From assembly GCA_013399855.1 (NCBI GenBank), contig VXAY01004360.1, positions 715,969-779,968 on the forward strand: a stretch of 64,000 nucleotides of DNA. Reading direction: 5' to 3'. Below are positions 49,206 to 63,739 of this stretch, piece by piece. The position numbers were made by a program, and so were the translations under genes. The notes beneath the pieces are model-generated. The model was not told the origin of the DNA. It made no database searches and saw only the letters and a list, made by a program, of their open reading frames with translations. This DNA is from Oxyruncus cristatus (taxonomy: Eukaryota; Chordata; Aves; Passeriformes; Cotingidae). Each line of letters starts with the position of its first letter. Within the stretch, counting starts at the first letter, position 1.

Positions 49206-52200
49206 TGTTCAATTACCCTTGAAAAATGAATTTGAACTTCACTTGGATTTATATCAAATGTACATTGTAGTAGGCATTTTACTGTCTATCTTCTTTCTAT
49301 TCTGTAGTCAGCTTGGTAAAATATGTCTTTCATTGCACAGGGGTTCCTCCTTTGCCCCTTCCCTTTTTTCCCACACAGTAGAAAAGGAATTTTGGACAAA
49401 TTTCCTCACCCCCACTACAGTTGTTTTCCAACATGAATGTAGCATTACTGTTGCCAATACAACTTGCCCTAACTCCTCTGCGCTAAGCAATACAGCATGG
49501 ATATACAGAGCCATGACAAGGATGCTCTTCAAAGTGTTCACTGATATCTAAGTCACATCACTGAATATTGGTGAAACTACTTGTCCATCCGCTCCTGGGG
49601 GCCCTGTTCTATAACAGGATTCTGTCTTTCATGTATGCTGCCTCTGCAGGGGCAGACACTTGCCAGTTCAAGGATGATCTAGCCTGTCTGAGTTACAGTG
49701 GGCTATAAAAAGCCACCTGAAAGATGGAAACAACTGGAGAATACAGTTAAACAGTGAACTCTCATTTCTTGCCTGTTAGGTTACAACTTAACTTGATCCT
49801 TCTTCCTGAGTCCAGAAGGGAAACTATTTTCTCCATGCTGCAGAAAGAGTGGAGAAGAATGAGGGTGCATTGCAAAGTGGGATCACCTGAAATTTTCCTT
49901 TCTTCCAGCTTCTGGAGAAGGAAAACAACTAGCCTCTAAAATTCAGAAAGGGATCCTGATTTTGATGTATCTCAGTGGTTGTAGGTTTTTGAACCAGAAG
50001 ATCGGGACCAGCTCATGGTAGAGATGGACCTGTGGACAATGCCCCGACCAGCTCAGAAATCGGGTGTCACTCAACCTATATAGATGTGCCAGTACCACAT
50101 TTGATTTGGGCCTCTGTTTAAGTTAAACTTCTGTGTTCAATAGTGATTCTTCCTACTGTGAATAAGACCTGACAGTGGCAGAGTCTGATCCCTGGAACAT
50201 CTACAGGCATTTAAAACTTTGATTTTGAAGAACTGCAAGAATTGTCACTTCTGTGGGAGGAATAGAGGAAATGAAGCCTGCTGCAGAAACCAGAGTCGAT
50301 ACACTATCAGCTACGACTAAGAGGGGAACATCTAGAGGGAAAAGAAAAATATTTTTTGGCAAAAAGTAAGATAAGAACTAATTCACTGAGGCTGAGGGAG
50401 TCAAAATGTATAAAAGCAATCATGAGAAAACAATGCTCAGGGGAAGGAGGATGATATGCACATGAGCAAGGAAAGACATATGGAAGGAGAAAAGGAGTCT
50501 GCAAAAGATGAGAGAGCAAATAAAGACTGATGAGAAGCAGTGAAGTCAGTTTGTTCATCGAGGGACAAAACATGTGTCTGACGATTTGGAGTACATCACT
50601 TTGAGGATGACCTTCTAGAGACATCTTAGTGGAACCTGGTTTCCATAAATGTGTGAGCTCTCAGCTCCTAATGGTGAGGGGCCTTTTAGAAAGACAAGCA
50701 ACATTGTTAGTCATTTTGACACCCTCGCATGAAAGAAGATAAATTGCATCACTACTGCCTTAATTACCTCCTTGGAAAAAGAGTTGGCTGGCTTGCTCAA
50801 TGCAGAAAGAAATTAGGAAATTTTGATATGGGAAAGAGGCTCCTCATGCCTGAAAGAACATGCAACTTGAGGATAGGCAGTGCAGCTTCTATAAATGAGA
50901 TTTTCAAGAGCATAAAGAGCAGGTTTGAGGTAGGATATGGCACAGAAAGGAACTATGGACATTTATTAGCAGGGGAATGGCATGAGGCCATGAGCGACTC
51001 TCATTACGGTAAGAAGGAGGAATAACAAGTCCAAATCCTAGACATCAGCTGTTCAGTGTGTGACTATAAACAAGCTGTAGCTCCAGTGCTTCTCTCACCC
51101 CATTATCCTTTGGAAAATATTTCCCCCACTGAACACAGCCTCATATGTCCATTATATATGGAGGGAATAGCCATGCCCTGTCACAACTCTCTACTACACC
51201 TGAATTCAACACTAGCTCTACAAAAGCTCTTCTTGTGACCTACAAGAAAACCCAAGCATTTTAGTTCTATGATTACAGTGTAGTATACTTCTGTCCTTAT
51301 TTCATATAACTTCCTTTGCCACTGATGACAATATTTTATCTTTCTCCATATACTTCATCATTAAGTGCTGATTCAAATCACTAAATGCTACACTATGTCT
51401 GTGCTTTTCCCTCAGCAAAACAATCTAACCAGTGAGAACCTTTTCCATGTGGAGGTGACTATTGCATCCTTGAAAGATGATGAGATAACACTAAGAGGAA
51501 AGCTAACAAACAACTCGGTGACCACAGAACCTGGCCAATTGTAATGAGATGAAAACTGAAAATGAGACAGCACTGACACTGTCCTTCTACACAGAGACAA
51601 CATCATTCACCTTGACTAATCAGTAGTGTGTCACAAAATGAGCAAAACCTGGGATTTAGCTGCACTGAATAACCTCTAGAGTAGGCTGCACTAATAGGTA
51701 AGCTTCATTTGGTGAAGAGAGAACAGACTTAGCAAGCACAGCAGAAGTAGCCCATGATTATTACATGAAAGGGGGAAAGAAACTAAACTGCCTTTATTTG
51801 AAAGGATGCAGACAAGAGGTCTTTCAAACTTCCTAAAATAACTGTCTCTGTTCACTGATTTTCAAGTCATCTTACGGAAGACTGAAATTGAACATGGTTC
51901 CCTAAAAACCTCCCTGCTTACTGTTCAGCAACCCTCACTTTGTTGCGTTGTGCCAGTGAGGATCACTTTGAGATCTGAGGAAGACATCTATGCTTTGTGC
52001 TTTACAGTGGCAGCGAATGCTTTTTTATTGGGACACATTTCAATGACGCAACTTAATGGCCCTAAAACATTGCAAAGACAAAAGGATCAGTCACTGACAC
52101 AGAAAACAAGAACAATCAGCACCAGAAATATTAATTATCAAAAGTGATATCAAAATTTTTAAAAACAGGTGCATATGTAAGCTTCAGTGCACTGGTGAGT

Positions 52201-55200
52201 TTTTACATGCGGTGGGTTGGAAGAAGGACTAGCTTCTAGGAATTCAGGATATGCAACAGCATACCAAAAGACTGAACTCCCATTGATGTTAACGATAAAG
52301 CTTTTGTTATCTTCAGCAGTATAGAGTCCTAGCTGAGCCAGCTTTGCTGGGTACTGTGAGGCAGGCAAACCCAAAAGGTAATGATTTAAAGCACTGCCTG
52401 GATGTGGCATGTAAGACAAGACATTGTGCTGGGGGTGAAGGGGCAAGCAAAGGAGAACAGCACAGCAGTTTGAATCCACGGGGAGAAGGAAAAAACAAAA
52501 TATGATACTCATGCTGCAAAATGGCCAGAGAGAGAGCAATCTGTCCTGCAGGGGAAAAACACTCATCTGAGATTCAGATTAGCTAAGAACACAAGGCATG
52601 AGTAATATAGTCTTTTTTATTCCAACTGTTTCATTCATTCTTGTTCTAAAGGAAGGAAGTAAAAACAGCAACTGATAATGTTTAAAATTTTTGCAGCACT
52701 GCTCATTTCAAATTAAAAACAGTAATGTAAATGTTTTGGTACGAAGGATAATTTATATGTGGGTCACTGAACCACTGAAATGCAGCCTCCACAAGAATAA
52801 TATTGTTTGAAGTGGCAGTAGGAAAAAGTGGTTTTGGTGAAAAGATGATGAAACAAATAGCTGTTCCAGGGAACAGTGTCAGGAAATGCCCTGTGACTGC
52901 ACAGAACTAGGAGGCTCCTGATGCCTAATCCAGCATCCAGAAGACACCTGTACAGTGCACTGCCAGCCATCTGCCTCAGCTTCCCTGTGAGAAAGGGAAG
53001 TTGAGTCATGAAACGTGAAGGGTATTTTCATCTAAAAGTAGTTCCTTCCTGATTATATAGCCCCTAAGCACTGTAAGAAAATGAAGAGGAGACAGGCTTA
53101 AGTAGTACCCAAATATGGATTTAGGATTCCCAAACCCATATAAGTAGTTCTCAAGGGACCCCAATGTGTAGACAAGGCCTTCTGTGCTGTTTATGTGCAC
53201 AATACAAAGTGATTGTCTCCTTCTTAACAATTACCACATCCCACCTATCAGAATTTATTTTTATATGCATCAAAAAGAGCCATCATCTCCCAACCCCTCA
53301 GCATTCATGTTGCCTTCAAGACACTGAGTTCCAACAATGAAATTACTGAGTGTTCCCTGGACCAGTCCTGCTACGAATGGAAAATGGCTGAGAAGGGCAC
53401 CTGTTTTCTGGCTTGTCTCAGGGCTAGGTAGCATTTTTATAGCCTTTCTGCTCCCATGGGGTGTAGTTTAGAAAAAAGATGATGCAGGACAACAGGGAGT
53501 CTATGTAATGTGCGTGAAGAGGTTTGCCTTTTCCAGGTTGTCTTTGAAGGACAAAACAGATAGCAGGAAAAAATGACTTCAAATTCCTGACATCATCTAG
53601 ATGAAACAGGCTTCTCCTCATTTGTGCTGTGAGGATGTGGCTTTTAAAACAGGTTAATCCAAGAAGTAACCAAGTGAAAGGAGAGGTCTATCATTGCTGA
53701 TACTCTTTGTATCCTGTTTCTGCCTCTCTGACTACAAGCTACTTCCTGCCAGTTGGAGGAGATGTGTCAGCTGGTGCTGGCCCATGACTCATGGGGACTC
53801 AGCTTGCAGTGTGCTGGGCAAGACCCTGGTGGCTTCACTAGGTTAAAATTCTTCCATTACAGGAGAAGAAAAGAGCTGGAACACCCTCCTGACCAAGGCA
53901 TCGCTCCACCCTTCTCGTGCCTGGAATATCACAGGAGACAAACCCAGGAAAAAGATAAACCCTGAGCATCCCTGGGCAGAGAACCCTCCTTGGGGCTATT
54001 CATTGTAGGTGATAGGTCTTTCTTGTTTGCAACATGAATACCAAGCACTGGAAAGGGACTGACATGAGTATTGGGCAGATGGTAATGCCCAAGGCTCACA
54101 CAGATCTTTCCCAATCTCTGAGGAGTTCTTCCCAGGGCCACTCTATTGTAGTGTCAGCATATCCCACAAAAACAGAGGGTTGTATAGAGCATCATGCAGG
54201 TTGGAGGCAGCCACCACAGATTAGTTAGTCACTTGGAGTTTGTGATAACCAATTGTACCAGACATTACTCTATGAAGTCTCTCAGAAAAGGCTCTCTATT
54301 TTAAAAACTCGATTCAGGCATAAAAAAACCTCAGCAATTTCTATCTTAATACCAGACTGGGTTAATCCTTGGGGAAAAATATTTTGTGTAGGCACAATAT
54401 ATAGATATTTTATATATGTCTCATGTGAGTGGTTGCCTACTTACCCGGTTTGTGATGCTGGCCAGTTAGAAAGCCACTTTTTCATCAGCACTGAAGGCCA
54501 ACATAATACTAAAAGATGTCTGGTTGGCCTCAGGCAATAGAGATGTCCAAGCTCCTTTTTTTCTGCCAGAGCCCCTCAGCCTTAGACAACAACAGAATAC
54601 TTTAAAATTTTTTGTAACTTAAAAAAACAAAGCAGTGCAGAGCCAAAGTAGCATTTGAACACATGTGAATGTGTCAGCTAGCTAACTTTGCTTCATTTTT
54701 TCCCACTTTCAGAAATTAAACTTTGGGAAACATCGGCAGCTTTTACACAACATATGAGTTAAAAGACAAAAGCCAACACACCCAACAGTGAGTTTGATAG
54801 CAGAATGATTATTGTGTGACTCACCTCTGTAAGTATAATAACTGAGAGTTTATAAAATATGCACTTGGGCTCTGGGCTGCCCACCTACACTCGATTTCCT
54901 CTGACTGGAATGTCCTTTGGCAGCTTTGCAGCTAACCAATACCCCAGAGTCTGAGGAAAACATTACAACCTTGTACGGTATTATTGGTCTAAAGGCTGTG
55001 GGCTCATATTTCAACCAGCCAGCACAAGGTTACTTGTAAAACACAACCACACCTTGTGAGAGACAAGAATTCATAGGGCCATGATTGGAAAATATGTGCT
55101 CAGATAGCAGAGAGATGAATACATTAAAACTCCTAGATAGGTATCACAGCAAAAGGCATCTGCAATTTTTTTCCTTTCAACCACAACCTTCTGGCTCACA

Positions 55201-57240
55201 CGCCAAGCAGCATGCTAGCTAGAGAGGAGCCTGACTGGCTACAAACCCTGTATGAGGTGACATAGAAGTGTTGATGGAAATACTGCTCCTTAATTCAGAT
55301 ATCCCTCTGCATTACCGGAGTGCTGTGCCCTCATGCACACCCACCACTCCTACATCATGCTCCCCAGTGGAGTTTTGACCACCCCTGTGGAAATCCCTTG
55401 CTGGACAGTCAGCACGTTTCCTGTGAGAGCAAGCAGACGCTGCTGTAGCAGTACTGTCCTTCACTTCTAGCATCTTTCTTTAGCTGGGTGTGTATCAGCC
55501 ATCCTGGAGAAGAGACCTGTGCTTAGCCTGCTTGTGGCCCTCACAGTCATTCAAAATAAGCATATCTGTATGCGATTCTCAGTCATCTTTGGTGTTCATT
55601 GAGGTTCATCTCATACCTTTTAAGCAATGCAGTCCTCCTGCATGCAGCTTTTCCTAGAGTCTGTTTTATGGGAACCGAGCCTGTCCTCTCTGGAGGCATA
55701 GGCTTCTCTTCCTGGTCTGCCAGTCTGGTGTTTTCCTGAGCCTGTCCCAGTCACAGCACAGCCATTAATCCTAAAAGCTTCCATTTGGTTTTTTTACCTC
55801 TTATGTATTAGAGGAAGGGGGTATTCGGCTTGACTTGCTGCACAGCCAAGCCCTTTATCAAAAACAGTTCCATACTTTCTATCCAGAAGTCCTAAGAAGT
55901 CATAGCAATTTTCCTCAGTCATGACACCAGTCCCCTGTGTTTTGTCAGAGCAGTGGATGCAAAAGAAATAGTCTTTACTTCAGTGGCAGTTGGACTGGCC
56001 TGAACTAAGTAGCAACTAGTGAAATCCAAAGTGATAGCATTTCAGAAAGGACACACAAAAATATCAGCACGAAAAATCCCAAACTACAGACATTGCAAAA
56101 ACAGAACAATCAGTTTGTAGGAGAGCACTACAGCAGAGTACTTTAGTAGTGGCTAGTCTGGAGCAGCAGGCCTGTAACACCAAACTGGCATGCTTGGTGG
56201 CTTATTTGATCTTAAGGAAAAACAAAAGTTCACTTCTAATTTTGGGTACACTGACTGATTCTACATTTAGATAGACATTGGGCCTCTCACTTGTCCCTTA
56301 GACATTAAAAATAAAAACTCTGTTATTTGCTTTGTTTTAAAAAAGAATTAATAGAATTCTGACACTGTTTTTTTCCCCCAGGATACTCAGAATCAAAAAT
56401 GTCTGTCTGGAAAACTGCAAACAGGCAGTGTGATAGGAATCTGCAGGCTTGACCCTGCTGCTAACCTACTCTGCAAGCATCTCCTTTCTTCTTCTCCCCT
56501 TTCAAATCTGTAGATGGACAGAGAAAAGAACGGCATTTCCCTGAGTTCATAGAGCAGCTGAGCAGCTTTTTTTTTTCTGAAAAGTTGTGATCTCTAGGCT
56601 AAAGATTAGCACAACTTCAACCCCACCCCAAACTAAGCAAAAACCTCTAATCCCCTCTAACCCTCTGCTTGTCACAGCGCAGAGCCTTCTGCCAAAGCTG
56701 CAGGTGTCAAAAAGGAACCTGTACTGTGAGGGGGTAGGGTTAAGGCATGTCTCTGCTCCCAGTGTGATAGCCTGCTCTGAAGCAGCCCTTGCTTAGCAGG
56801 ATAGATCATTTCTTCCTGGTGTCCAGTTTCCATAGCCTTATCCTCTGCACAAACTCCTTTGCTAGTGTAAACTCAACACTAGTATGGGTAAATAAACACT
56901 GAGCTGCCAGGTGAACCCATTTGTTTCAACACCTGAGGTTGCAGCTACAACACATTACGTGCCTTCTGTGCAGAGAATCTGATGCTTTTCCCTTGCAACA
57001 TTCATTAAAAGCAACACATAAAGGGCCAGACATATGTCAGCAAATCACACAATTGGGTGGTCCTGATCCAAAATCCTCTGAAAGCAGCGGAAAGACTCCT
57101 ACTGACTTCAAAAAGGCCCTGCCTCAACAGCAAACTGAAATGTTACAGAGAATGCTGTACATCTTAGTTTATTTCCTTTATTGAGCCAAGTTCCGCCTTT
57201 TCTACAAATGCTGGCAAACCTTCCCATGCAGCCAGCTTTC
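49206..57240. other. Unique DNA, no gene seen
   Basis: Eight kilobases of unique AT-rich sequence. Open frames are short (up to 135 codons, minus, 52159-52566) and unrecognised. A TATAAAAAG string at about 49704 has no initiator or open frame that would make it a promoter. A T-run lies near 56567-56577. Confidence 0.5.
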
Positions 57241-57255
57241 TTTTTTTTTTTTTTT
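57241..57255. repeat. Poly(T) run
   Basis: Fifteen uninterrupted T's following TTTC. No retrocopy is recognisable beside it. Confidence 0.85.
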
Positions 57256-58220
57256 CCCCTTATCTCTTCCGTCCCTGCTTTGAAAAAAGGCTGATATCAC
57301 CTGATTATTTTTCAGAGCTGCAGCTTAGTTGTGACTGCCATTTGCTCGCACAAAGCAAACCAGAGAGAAACCCACTCTTTGGGCACCCTCAACAACAGCT
57401 GTGCAGTGGGAAGGAGCAGGCCACAAGTTGCACAGTGAGGAAGGTGTGCTCCTGGCACTCCACACTCACCACTTCACCTGTTTCATCAGCATCGAGATTG
57501 TTTGTCCCCTGTGAGGCTGGAGGGCAGCCTTGCTCCTGGGAATGCAGCTCACTTGCTGCCCAACATCTGCACAAACTTTGTGTTACTTTGGATTTGTGTA
57601 AAAATCAGGCTTTCTGTTTAGGTTTTTAACAGTGCCTTGTATTTTGGGACTACAAAGCCATATATCAGGGCACTTCACACACTGTTCCTTGTTAACTAAA
57701 GGAAAAATTCCAGAGCTCTCACATTTCAGTCTATTTCTTTCCCTTTCCCAGAACCCAAATGACTAAACACTTGACAAACTCAGGGATGTCCTTGACATCT
57801 GCACATGAGGCATAGGAATGGGACTACAGCGCTCAGGAGCAAAGACTGCTGCAGTGAGGAACTGAACAGATCACCCTCTGCCATTCCAAGCTCTATCTGA
57901 GCAGTGAGCTTAGAGACAGTCAATGGGCTGCCCATTATCTCCTGAGTTTCAGTCAATGCCAACATAAGGCTAGTGCTTTAAAACACAGAAAGTAGCAATA
58001 GTAGACTATCATATCAGTGTTCTGCTTCCCTGGAGCTAACCAGACGTGTTCCAGAACAAGCAACATAATTTTGCATGGGGATTATATTACCCAAAGACAT
58101 TAAATGCTAGGAAAAAACTAATTAAAAAATACCCAATCCCCAAACCACCAAGCCACAAACCAGTCCTTAAAAAATACCTGCTCTTATTATATAGGAGTTG
58201 CTTTCCCAATTTACATTAAA
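57256..58220. other. Unique DNA, no gene seen
   Basis: No recognisable gene or repeat; open frames up to 95 codons (57342-57629). Confidence 0.45.
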
Positions 58221-58265
58221 GAAACCCCAACCAACCAACCAAACCAAAGAGAAAACAAGAAAACA
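58221..58265. repeat. A/C-rich tract, (CCAA)n
   Basis: CCAACCAACCAACCAAACCAA within a longer A/C-rich stretch, the same base-composition class as 32440-32577. Confidence 0.85.
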
Positions 58266-61200
58266 TTATCTCTTTCAAACAAAGAACAGCACCAAATTAT
58301 TGTCATGTGTGTGTGGGCACATGCTTATATGCATATATCTACAAAAGCTGCATGTGTTCCAGCATCACAGGACAGCTAATTTAGCAGCAGGACATATGCT
58401 GCTGGGCAAACTATGGCAAATACTGTAGCATGAAGGGCAGCCCATCTGACTGGCAGTGATGTAAGAGGTGAAGCAATTCCAGTTCTCAGAAACTTCTTGG
58501 AAGGCTCTAAATAAAAGTGGAACTATCATCTTTGGTGAGAAGATTGTGGTGTTGTGATAATCTAACAGATAACAGATAATCTAAGTACAAAAGCATTATG
58601 TCTGATTTGTGCAAACTTGTGGCTGACAAGTTATAAATTATATCACCATATTCAATTACTGGAAACAGCATTTCCTGAAACCTTTGCAGTTTGTAGGGAG
58701 ATCTCCCAATTTCAGCTGTACTTTTGTTAATCACTGAGCTAATTTTTCCACTTAAAAGGGAAGAACAGAATTTGTGGAGAGCAGGAAGTTCAAAAAGTCT
58801 CTTAATCTGAGGTGTTAAAGCATTTGGCTGTCTTAGTGATCTTTAAACTGATAACAAATACAGAATGAAAACAGGCATCTTAAAAATAAAAATACCTTGA
58901 TGAGCTTAACTAATAAGAACATTTTAAGTTTTCAGCCATTCTGTAAATATGCTGATTAAGTCACAGCCCAAGTATTTCAGCAATATACACTGATTTTGAT
59001 GAAGAATGTAACAGAAGGTCTTGAAGCTTTAAGGTGGACTCTAGGCATTTCTTCAGAGACAGCCTGAAGTGAAGACCTTATCTTTTCCATTGAAAAGCTC
59101 TGAATTTATTCCAAAGCAGAATGGAAGCAGAATTTGGCACTTCAAAAATCATTCCTAAGAATTCAGGTCTGCTTTGGAGGCTGTCCCCTAGTGTCCAAGT
59201 ACACCTTCAGTGTATATTATGGCCAGGAATTCATTCAGGATACCTGCAGATACACTCATATGTGAGTATCAGAAAGGGTAGGCCTAATGAAAGGACCCAA
59301 ATGGACATCCCTCAAGACTACTTTATAAAGAATCCTACTATACATCTGGCCAACAATTGCAGTACCATGGGTAAAATGTACCTAGCACTAGTGTAAAAGT
59401 AAGAACTGAATGGATTGCAAGCCGACACCTCAGTACAGTCAGTTCTCCAAAAGAACTGCAGAACCAGGAAAATCATCTGTCATGGTGACACTTTTTACAA
59501 GGCCATCAGGGATATAATGGCAAATACTGTCCCTTGACAGGGTGTCATCCAAAGCAACCTCAAAAGCTTATGCTGGCTACTGAGCCACCTGTTGTGGCTT
59601 CTTGGAGAAGGCACAATGTTCTTCAAGGAACCCAAACAGGAGAAACTAGAGGCACAGGATATAGAAATATCAGCATGAAGGAGGATGAGAGTAGCTATGA
59701 AGCAGGGTACCTTGAAACCGACTTTTATCTTGACCTCCTCAATACCTGAAAGTAACCCTATCAAGCACCTTGGCCATCACTCCTGGCAGTTTGGCATTCC
59801 TGAGCGCTGATGTGACCATTTCTGCCTTGAGTCTTCAGTACTGCGTGAGCCTTTGATCCAACTCCACCTCTCTCGTCTCAGACTGTCAGGATCCTATCCT
59901 TCGTATCCCAGCACTTTACTGGCATTCATGCAAGTGAGATGACAAAGGCAAAGGACAAGTGGTTATGACAAAGCGTTTGCAAACAGGAGAGTCCTAGGCC
60001 TGTTTCCTCTCTCGTACGGTTTGCACTATCTGTAACTCCAGCAATTTAGGTCAAGTTACTTTGGCATGACAGCCATAACTGGCAGTAGTGCATACTTTTG
60101 GTTTAAATTCCAAGAGAAAAACTAGTTGCCCTCATCTACTTTGGATTTATCTTCTTCAGACTTCTCACATTATAACTCCAGCACTGTCAAGAAGAAAGTG
60201 CAGTGTACATAAGGCACTGGCTGCCTCTTTACAACCACGCACCATATCAAACAAGTGTATGGGCAGAGGTGGTTGGACAGCTGATAGCTGGTACTCACTT
60301 GCACTTCCACTATTGCTGGCTTTAGAATAGAAGTTAGGAATTGTGCTTTAGATTGCTAAGTCCTGGGGAAAAGAACAACAATGCCCATGGATGGTCACTG
60401 ATAACCTCTGAAGAAAGGAAAAGTCAGAGGTGTGCAGTCAATTAGTAGGGGCAGTGAGCTCCAGTGGTTAGACTTCTCATACTCTCACTGAAGAAGAACT
60501 GTGAGAATGCAGTCTAGGGGGATAGTTGGAGTTGCTAATCCATGCTTAGTAAAGCTGTTTGAAGTTTAAAAGCATTGAGCCTGTACCACGGTCACTACTG
60601 TTATGCTGATCTTGAGATTTTTTTCAATAGTGACTAGGGATGGGCAAGCTATAGGGAAGGGAATTATGTAAAAAACCCCAACAGATTTCTGTCAGCCATG
60701 TCCAAGAAAGGACTAGCTAGCAGAAAGAGTCCTCTTGTTCCTCAGTCAGCTCTGAATTTGAACACTCTTTTAAATGGCACTGATGGTCCATGGTCAAGAG
60801 GGACTCTCCCTGTTGCAGGGACGCACTGGGTCAGACCCTTCCCTCCCTCCCAATGTTTTGGACAAGAAACCCTCAGCAAAGACATATCTTGCAGGAGCTT
60901 CACCTTTTTGGTTTCTAGGGCTGTCTCATTAGCCTTGCCCTGTCTGACACACTTATACATGTTAAAGAAAAGTAGTGGCGATAAACCAGATCGTTTGTAA
61001 ATAACATTCCCATTAACATACAAAGAAAAATTTAAAATACTGCTAGAATGATTGTCAGAGCAGTAAAGCTATCACTGGGAATTTATTAATGTAACCCATT
61101 CCCAGGTATGAACCACAGCAGACACACTTGCGTTCAAAGCCTCTGTGCCCTTTCTCCACAATAACCAATGCCATTGGAGCCAGTGGCCATGCAAACTTCA

Positions 61201-61698
61201 CAATTAGTGCTTGTCCAGTAAAAGTAGTTTGGAATCCTCAATCTCTTATGTATTCATTCTTTAGTCTTTCCTTCCAATATTCTACCATCTGCTGTAAGTG
61301 CAGTGCTGCTCACTTACGTTGAGTCTGCTTGGGCTCCTCTAATGTTCACAGACAGCAAGACCCCATTTGAACACTGTTCAGGTAACTCTACCCATTTTTC
61401 AGAGATCATATTAAACCAGCTTGCCCCTCCCCCACATAACTGGAGGGCTGGAGTGCCATCCATCTAGAATTGCCTTCATGCCCCTCCTCATGGGGATGTC
61501 TTTGAGACATGCGGAAAGAATAAAGAGTCGTGCTTTCCCCAGAACTGCAAGAGGGCAAAGGCAGTCTTTGAGGAAGTGAGGGACAGATCATCTGCTGGAA
61601 TGAAATGTTTCATCCAACACATATTTGGGAAATAAAGCTCTAACTAAACAGAGAAAAATCAATAATTAGTCAGTGTTTCCCTTTCCATCACGGTTTTT
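58266..61698. other. Unique DNA, no gene seen
   Basis: Short unrecognised open frames only (up to 100 codons). A small A/C stretch lies at about 60669-60682. Confidence 0.45.
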
Positions 61699-61867
61699 AA
61701 CCAGCCTGCCACAATAATCAGAATTTATCAAATCTTCTGACAAGTAAGCAAGTATACAGAGATATTATTTATGTATAGTGAGTATCTCACTCTCTTCTGC
61801 TATCCTGTTCTTCCCACCTCAGATCGTCCCCCACCAAGCAAACCTCCAGGAACCAGCCTGCCACAAT
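61699..61867. repeat. 17-bp direct repeats bracketing about 135 bp
   Basis: AACCAGCCTGCCACAAT occurs exactly at 61699-61715 and again at 61851-61867. The flanking bases differ on both sides, so the match is exactly 17 bp. An exact 17-mer this close is very unlikely by chance. The enclosed 135 bases (AT-rich left part, C/T-rich right part) match no family I know. The pair could be a target-site duplication around a small insertion, or a local duplication. Confidence 0.85.
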
Positions 61868-61891
61868 GCAGCATCTCGGTGCTCACACTTT

Positions 61892-61907
61892 CCTGTCCTG
61901 TCCTGTC
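61892..61907. repeat. (CCTGT)3 short tandem repeat
   Basis: TCCTGTCCTGTCCTGT: three pentamer units, perfect. Confidence 0.85.
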
Positions 61908-62572
61908 ATTCCTGCACACTGCCTGTAGGTAATAAGAACAATTGATAATATTTTGGTCATTTCAGATGAGGCAAGGCAGGACACTGGGAATGAGGAGATA
62001 AACAGGAAGCAGGATGGTTATGCACACTGCATCTTCCTAGGAACACTTCACACCTGTGCAGTGAAATCCCACAGAAGCAGATGCAAAAAGCAGACCCCTC
62101 CTACCTATGGTTCTTCACATGAGCAGCTACAGAACCTGCCTTGTGCTGAAGCAGAATTCAAAAGATTTCCTGGAATAGCTTGTTCAGTGCAGTGAGACTG
62201 TAACATGATCTTCATCCAGTCATGACTGAAGGTCAGGATGGCCCTTTCTGGGGCTCCAGTCGACTGCAGTGTGCCATCACCGATCATTACACAAACACTT
62301 TCTAATATGGATGAGTGCTCGATGGGCTTTAACGTAAGGTGCTCTGATACACAGAAAGAAACAGTCGGAATTAGCCTGTCTTATCAATCACTGCATATGA
62401 TAAGCCTGATTTTCATTCTGATACTAATAGAAAGGACTTTCATTATTGAACCCTTTACAGCCTTAAAATTTGGGGATGAAAAGACAGAGACAGTAGCAGC
62501 CCGTTAAACTTCATCCCTTAATGACCTCAGTAGTAGATTTCTTTATGAAGCAGGTACTTGCTACAGATTTAT
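61908..62572. other. Unique DNA, no gene seen
   Basis: Open frames up to 89 codons, not recognised. Confidence 0.45.
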
Positions 62573-62701
62573 TAAAAAAACAAAACCAAAACCAAAACCA
62601 AACCAAACCAAACCAAACAAAAAAAAAAAACACAAAAAAAAAGACAAAAAAACCAAACACAGAAACAACAAAAAAACTTCAAACCGCCCCCCTTCCCCCC
62701 A
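62573..62701. repeat. A/C-rich low-complexity tract, (AAACC)n
   Basis: AAAACC and AAACC units pass into A-runs broken by single C or G bases, ending in a C-rich patch (CCGCCCCCCTTCCCCCC, about 62684-62700). It produces artificial K/N/T/Q-rich and F/C/V/L-rich open frames on the two strands, which are not genes. Confidence 0.9.
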
Positions 62702-63012
62702 GGAAATGTTAGAAATAAACCCACAAGGCCTGATTTAGGAAACAGTTTGGGACACAAGACAAGCTGAGAACCTCCATTTTCTGTTGATCTCTGGGACAAA
62801 AAAGAAAGACTTTAAAAATATATTACTGCAATACTTCAAATGAGAGCCATAACATGGAACATGTCTGGAGCTCTGTGGCTGTTGTGAGCTAGCCCTGTCA
62901 GACAGCTAAGCACGACCGAGGTGCTCGTTACATCACCCTGGGTCCAGTAGGAATAGGAAGGGAATGGGAAGGGCAAAAGCTAGAAAACTCATGGGCTGAG
63001 ATAACAACAGTT

Positions 63013-63077
63013 TAAAAGGAAACAAAGAAAAGCAAAACCAAGAAAAAACAAGTGAAACAAAAACAAAAAAAACCCCA
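63013..63077. repeat. A-rich tract with C/G interruptions
   Basis: AAAAGGAAAC and AAAACC units ending in AAAAAAAACCCCACC. It is the same class as the neighbouring A/C tract about 400 bases upstream. Confidence 0.85.
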
Positions 63078-63739
63078 CCACCATAACTGCTCACCACCAG
63101 CTGACAGATACTGAGCCACTCCCTGAGCAAGAGCAGCCCTGGCAAACTTTTCCCCCTAACTTTTATTGCTGGACATGGCACCACATGGTTCAGAATTTCA
63201 TATGGTACAGTCCCTTTCATGACTTGGAGTCAACTGTCCCAATTGTGTCTTCTCCCAGTTTCTTGTGTACACCCAGTCCACTTGCTGGCAGAGCAGGTGA
63301 GAAGCAGAAAAGGCCTTGATGCTGAGCGCTGCTCAGCAATAACTAAACCATCCCTGTGTTATCAACTTTGCTTTCATGACAAATCCAAAACAGCCTCATA
63401 TCAGCTATGATTGATCTCTGAATCTGAAGAAAATTAACTTTATTTCAGCTAAAACCAGTGCAATGGCTTTGATGGGGTAATGCAGGGTTGGCAACATCTT
63501 TTACACTTCATTAAAAACTAACCTTCCCTCACTTCAGAAAATGCTGGGCTGGGAGAGAAGGAAATGAATTGACTTTCTGGTTATTTATTCCTTTTGCTTC
63601 TGATATTTGTATTTGGAGCTGCTGGTGATATGCTTGAATGGCTGCTGACAGGTATGACAGAGTGTCTCTGATTACAGGAACATTATCAGTTGAGACACTG
63701 CCATCAAACACTGCACAGTGATTGCCTGTATCCGGCTGC

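Noticed and set aside
49700..49720. TATAAAAAG string as a promoter
   Set aside because: No initiator, CpG enrichment or downstream gene; TATA strings are common in AT-rich DNA.
62521..62799. Lysine/threonine-rich plus frame and F/C/V/L-rich minus frame that mimics a membrane protein
   Set aside because: Both are translations of the A/C tract at 62573-62701.
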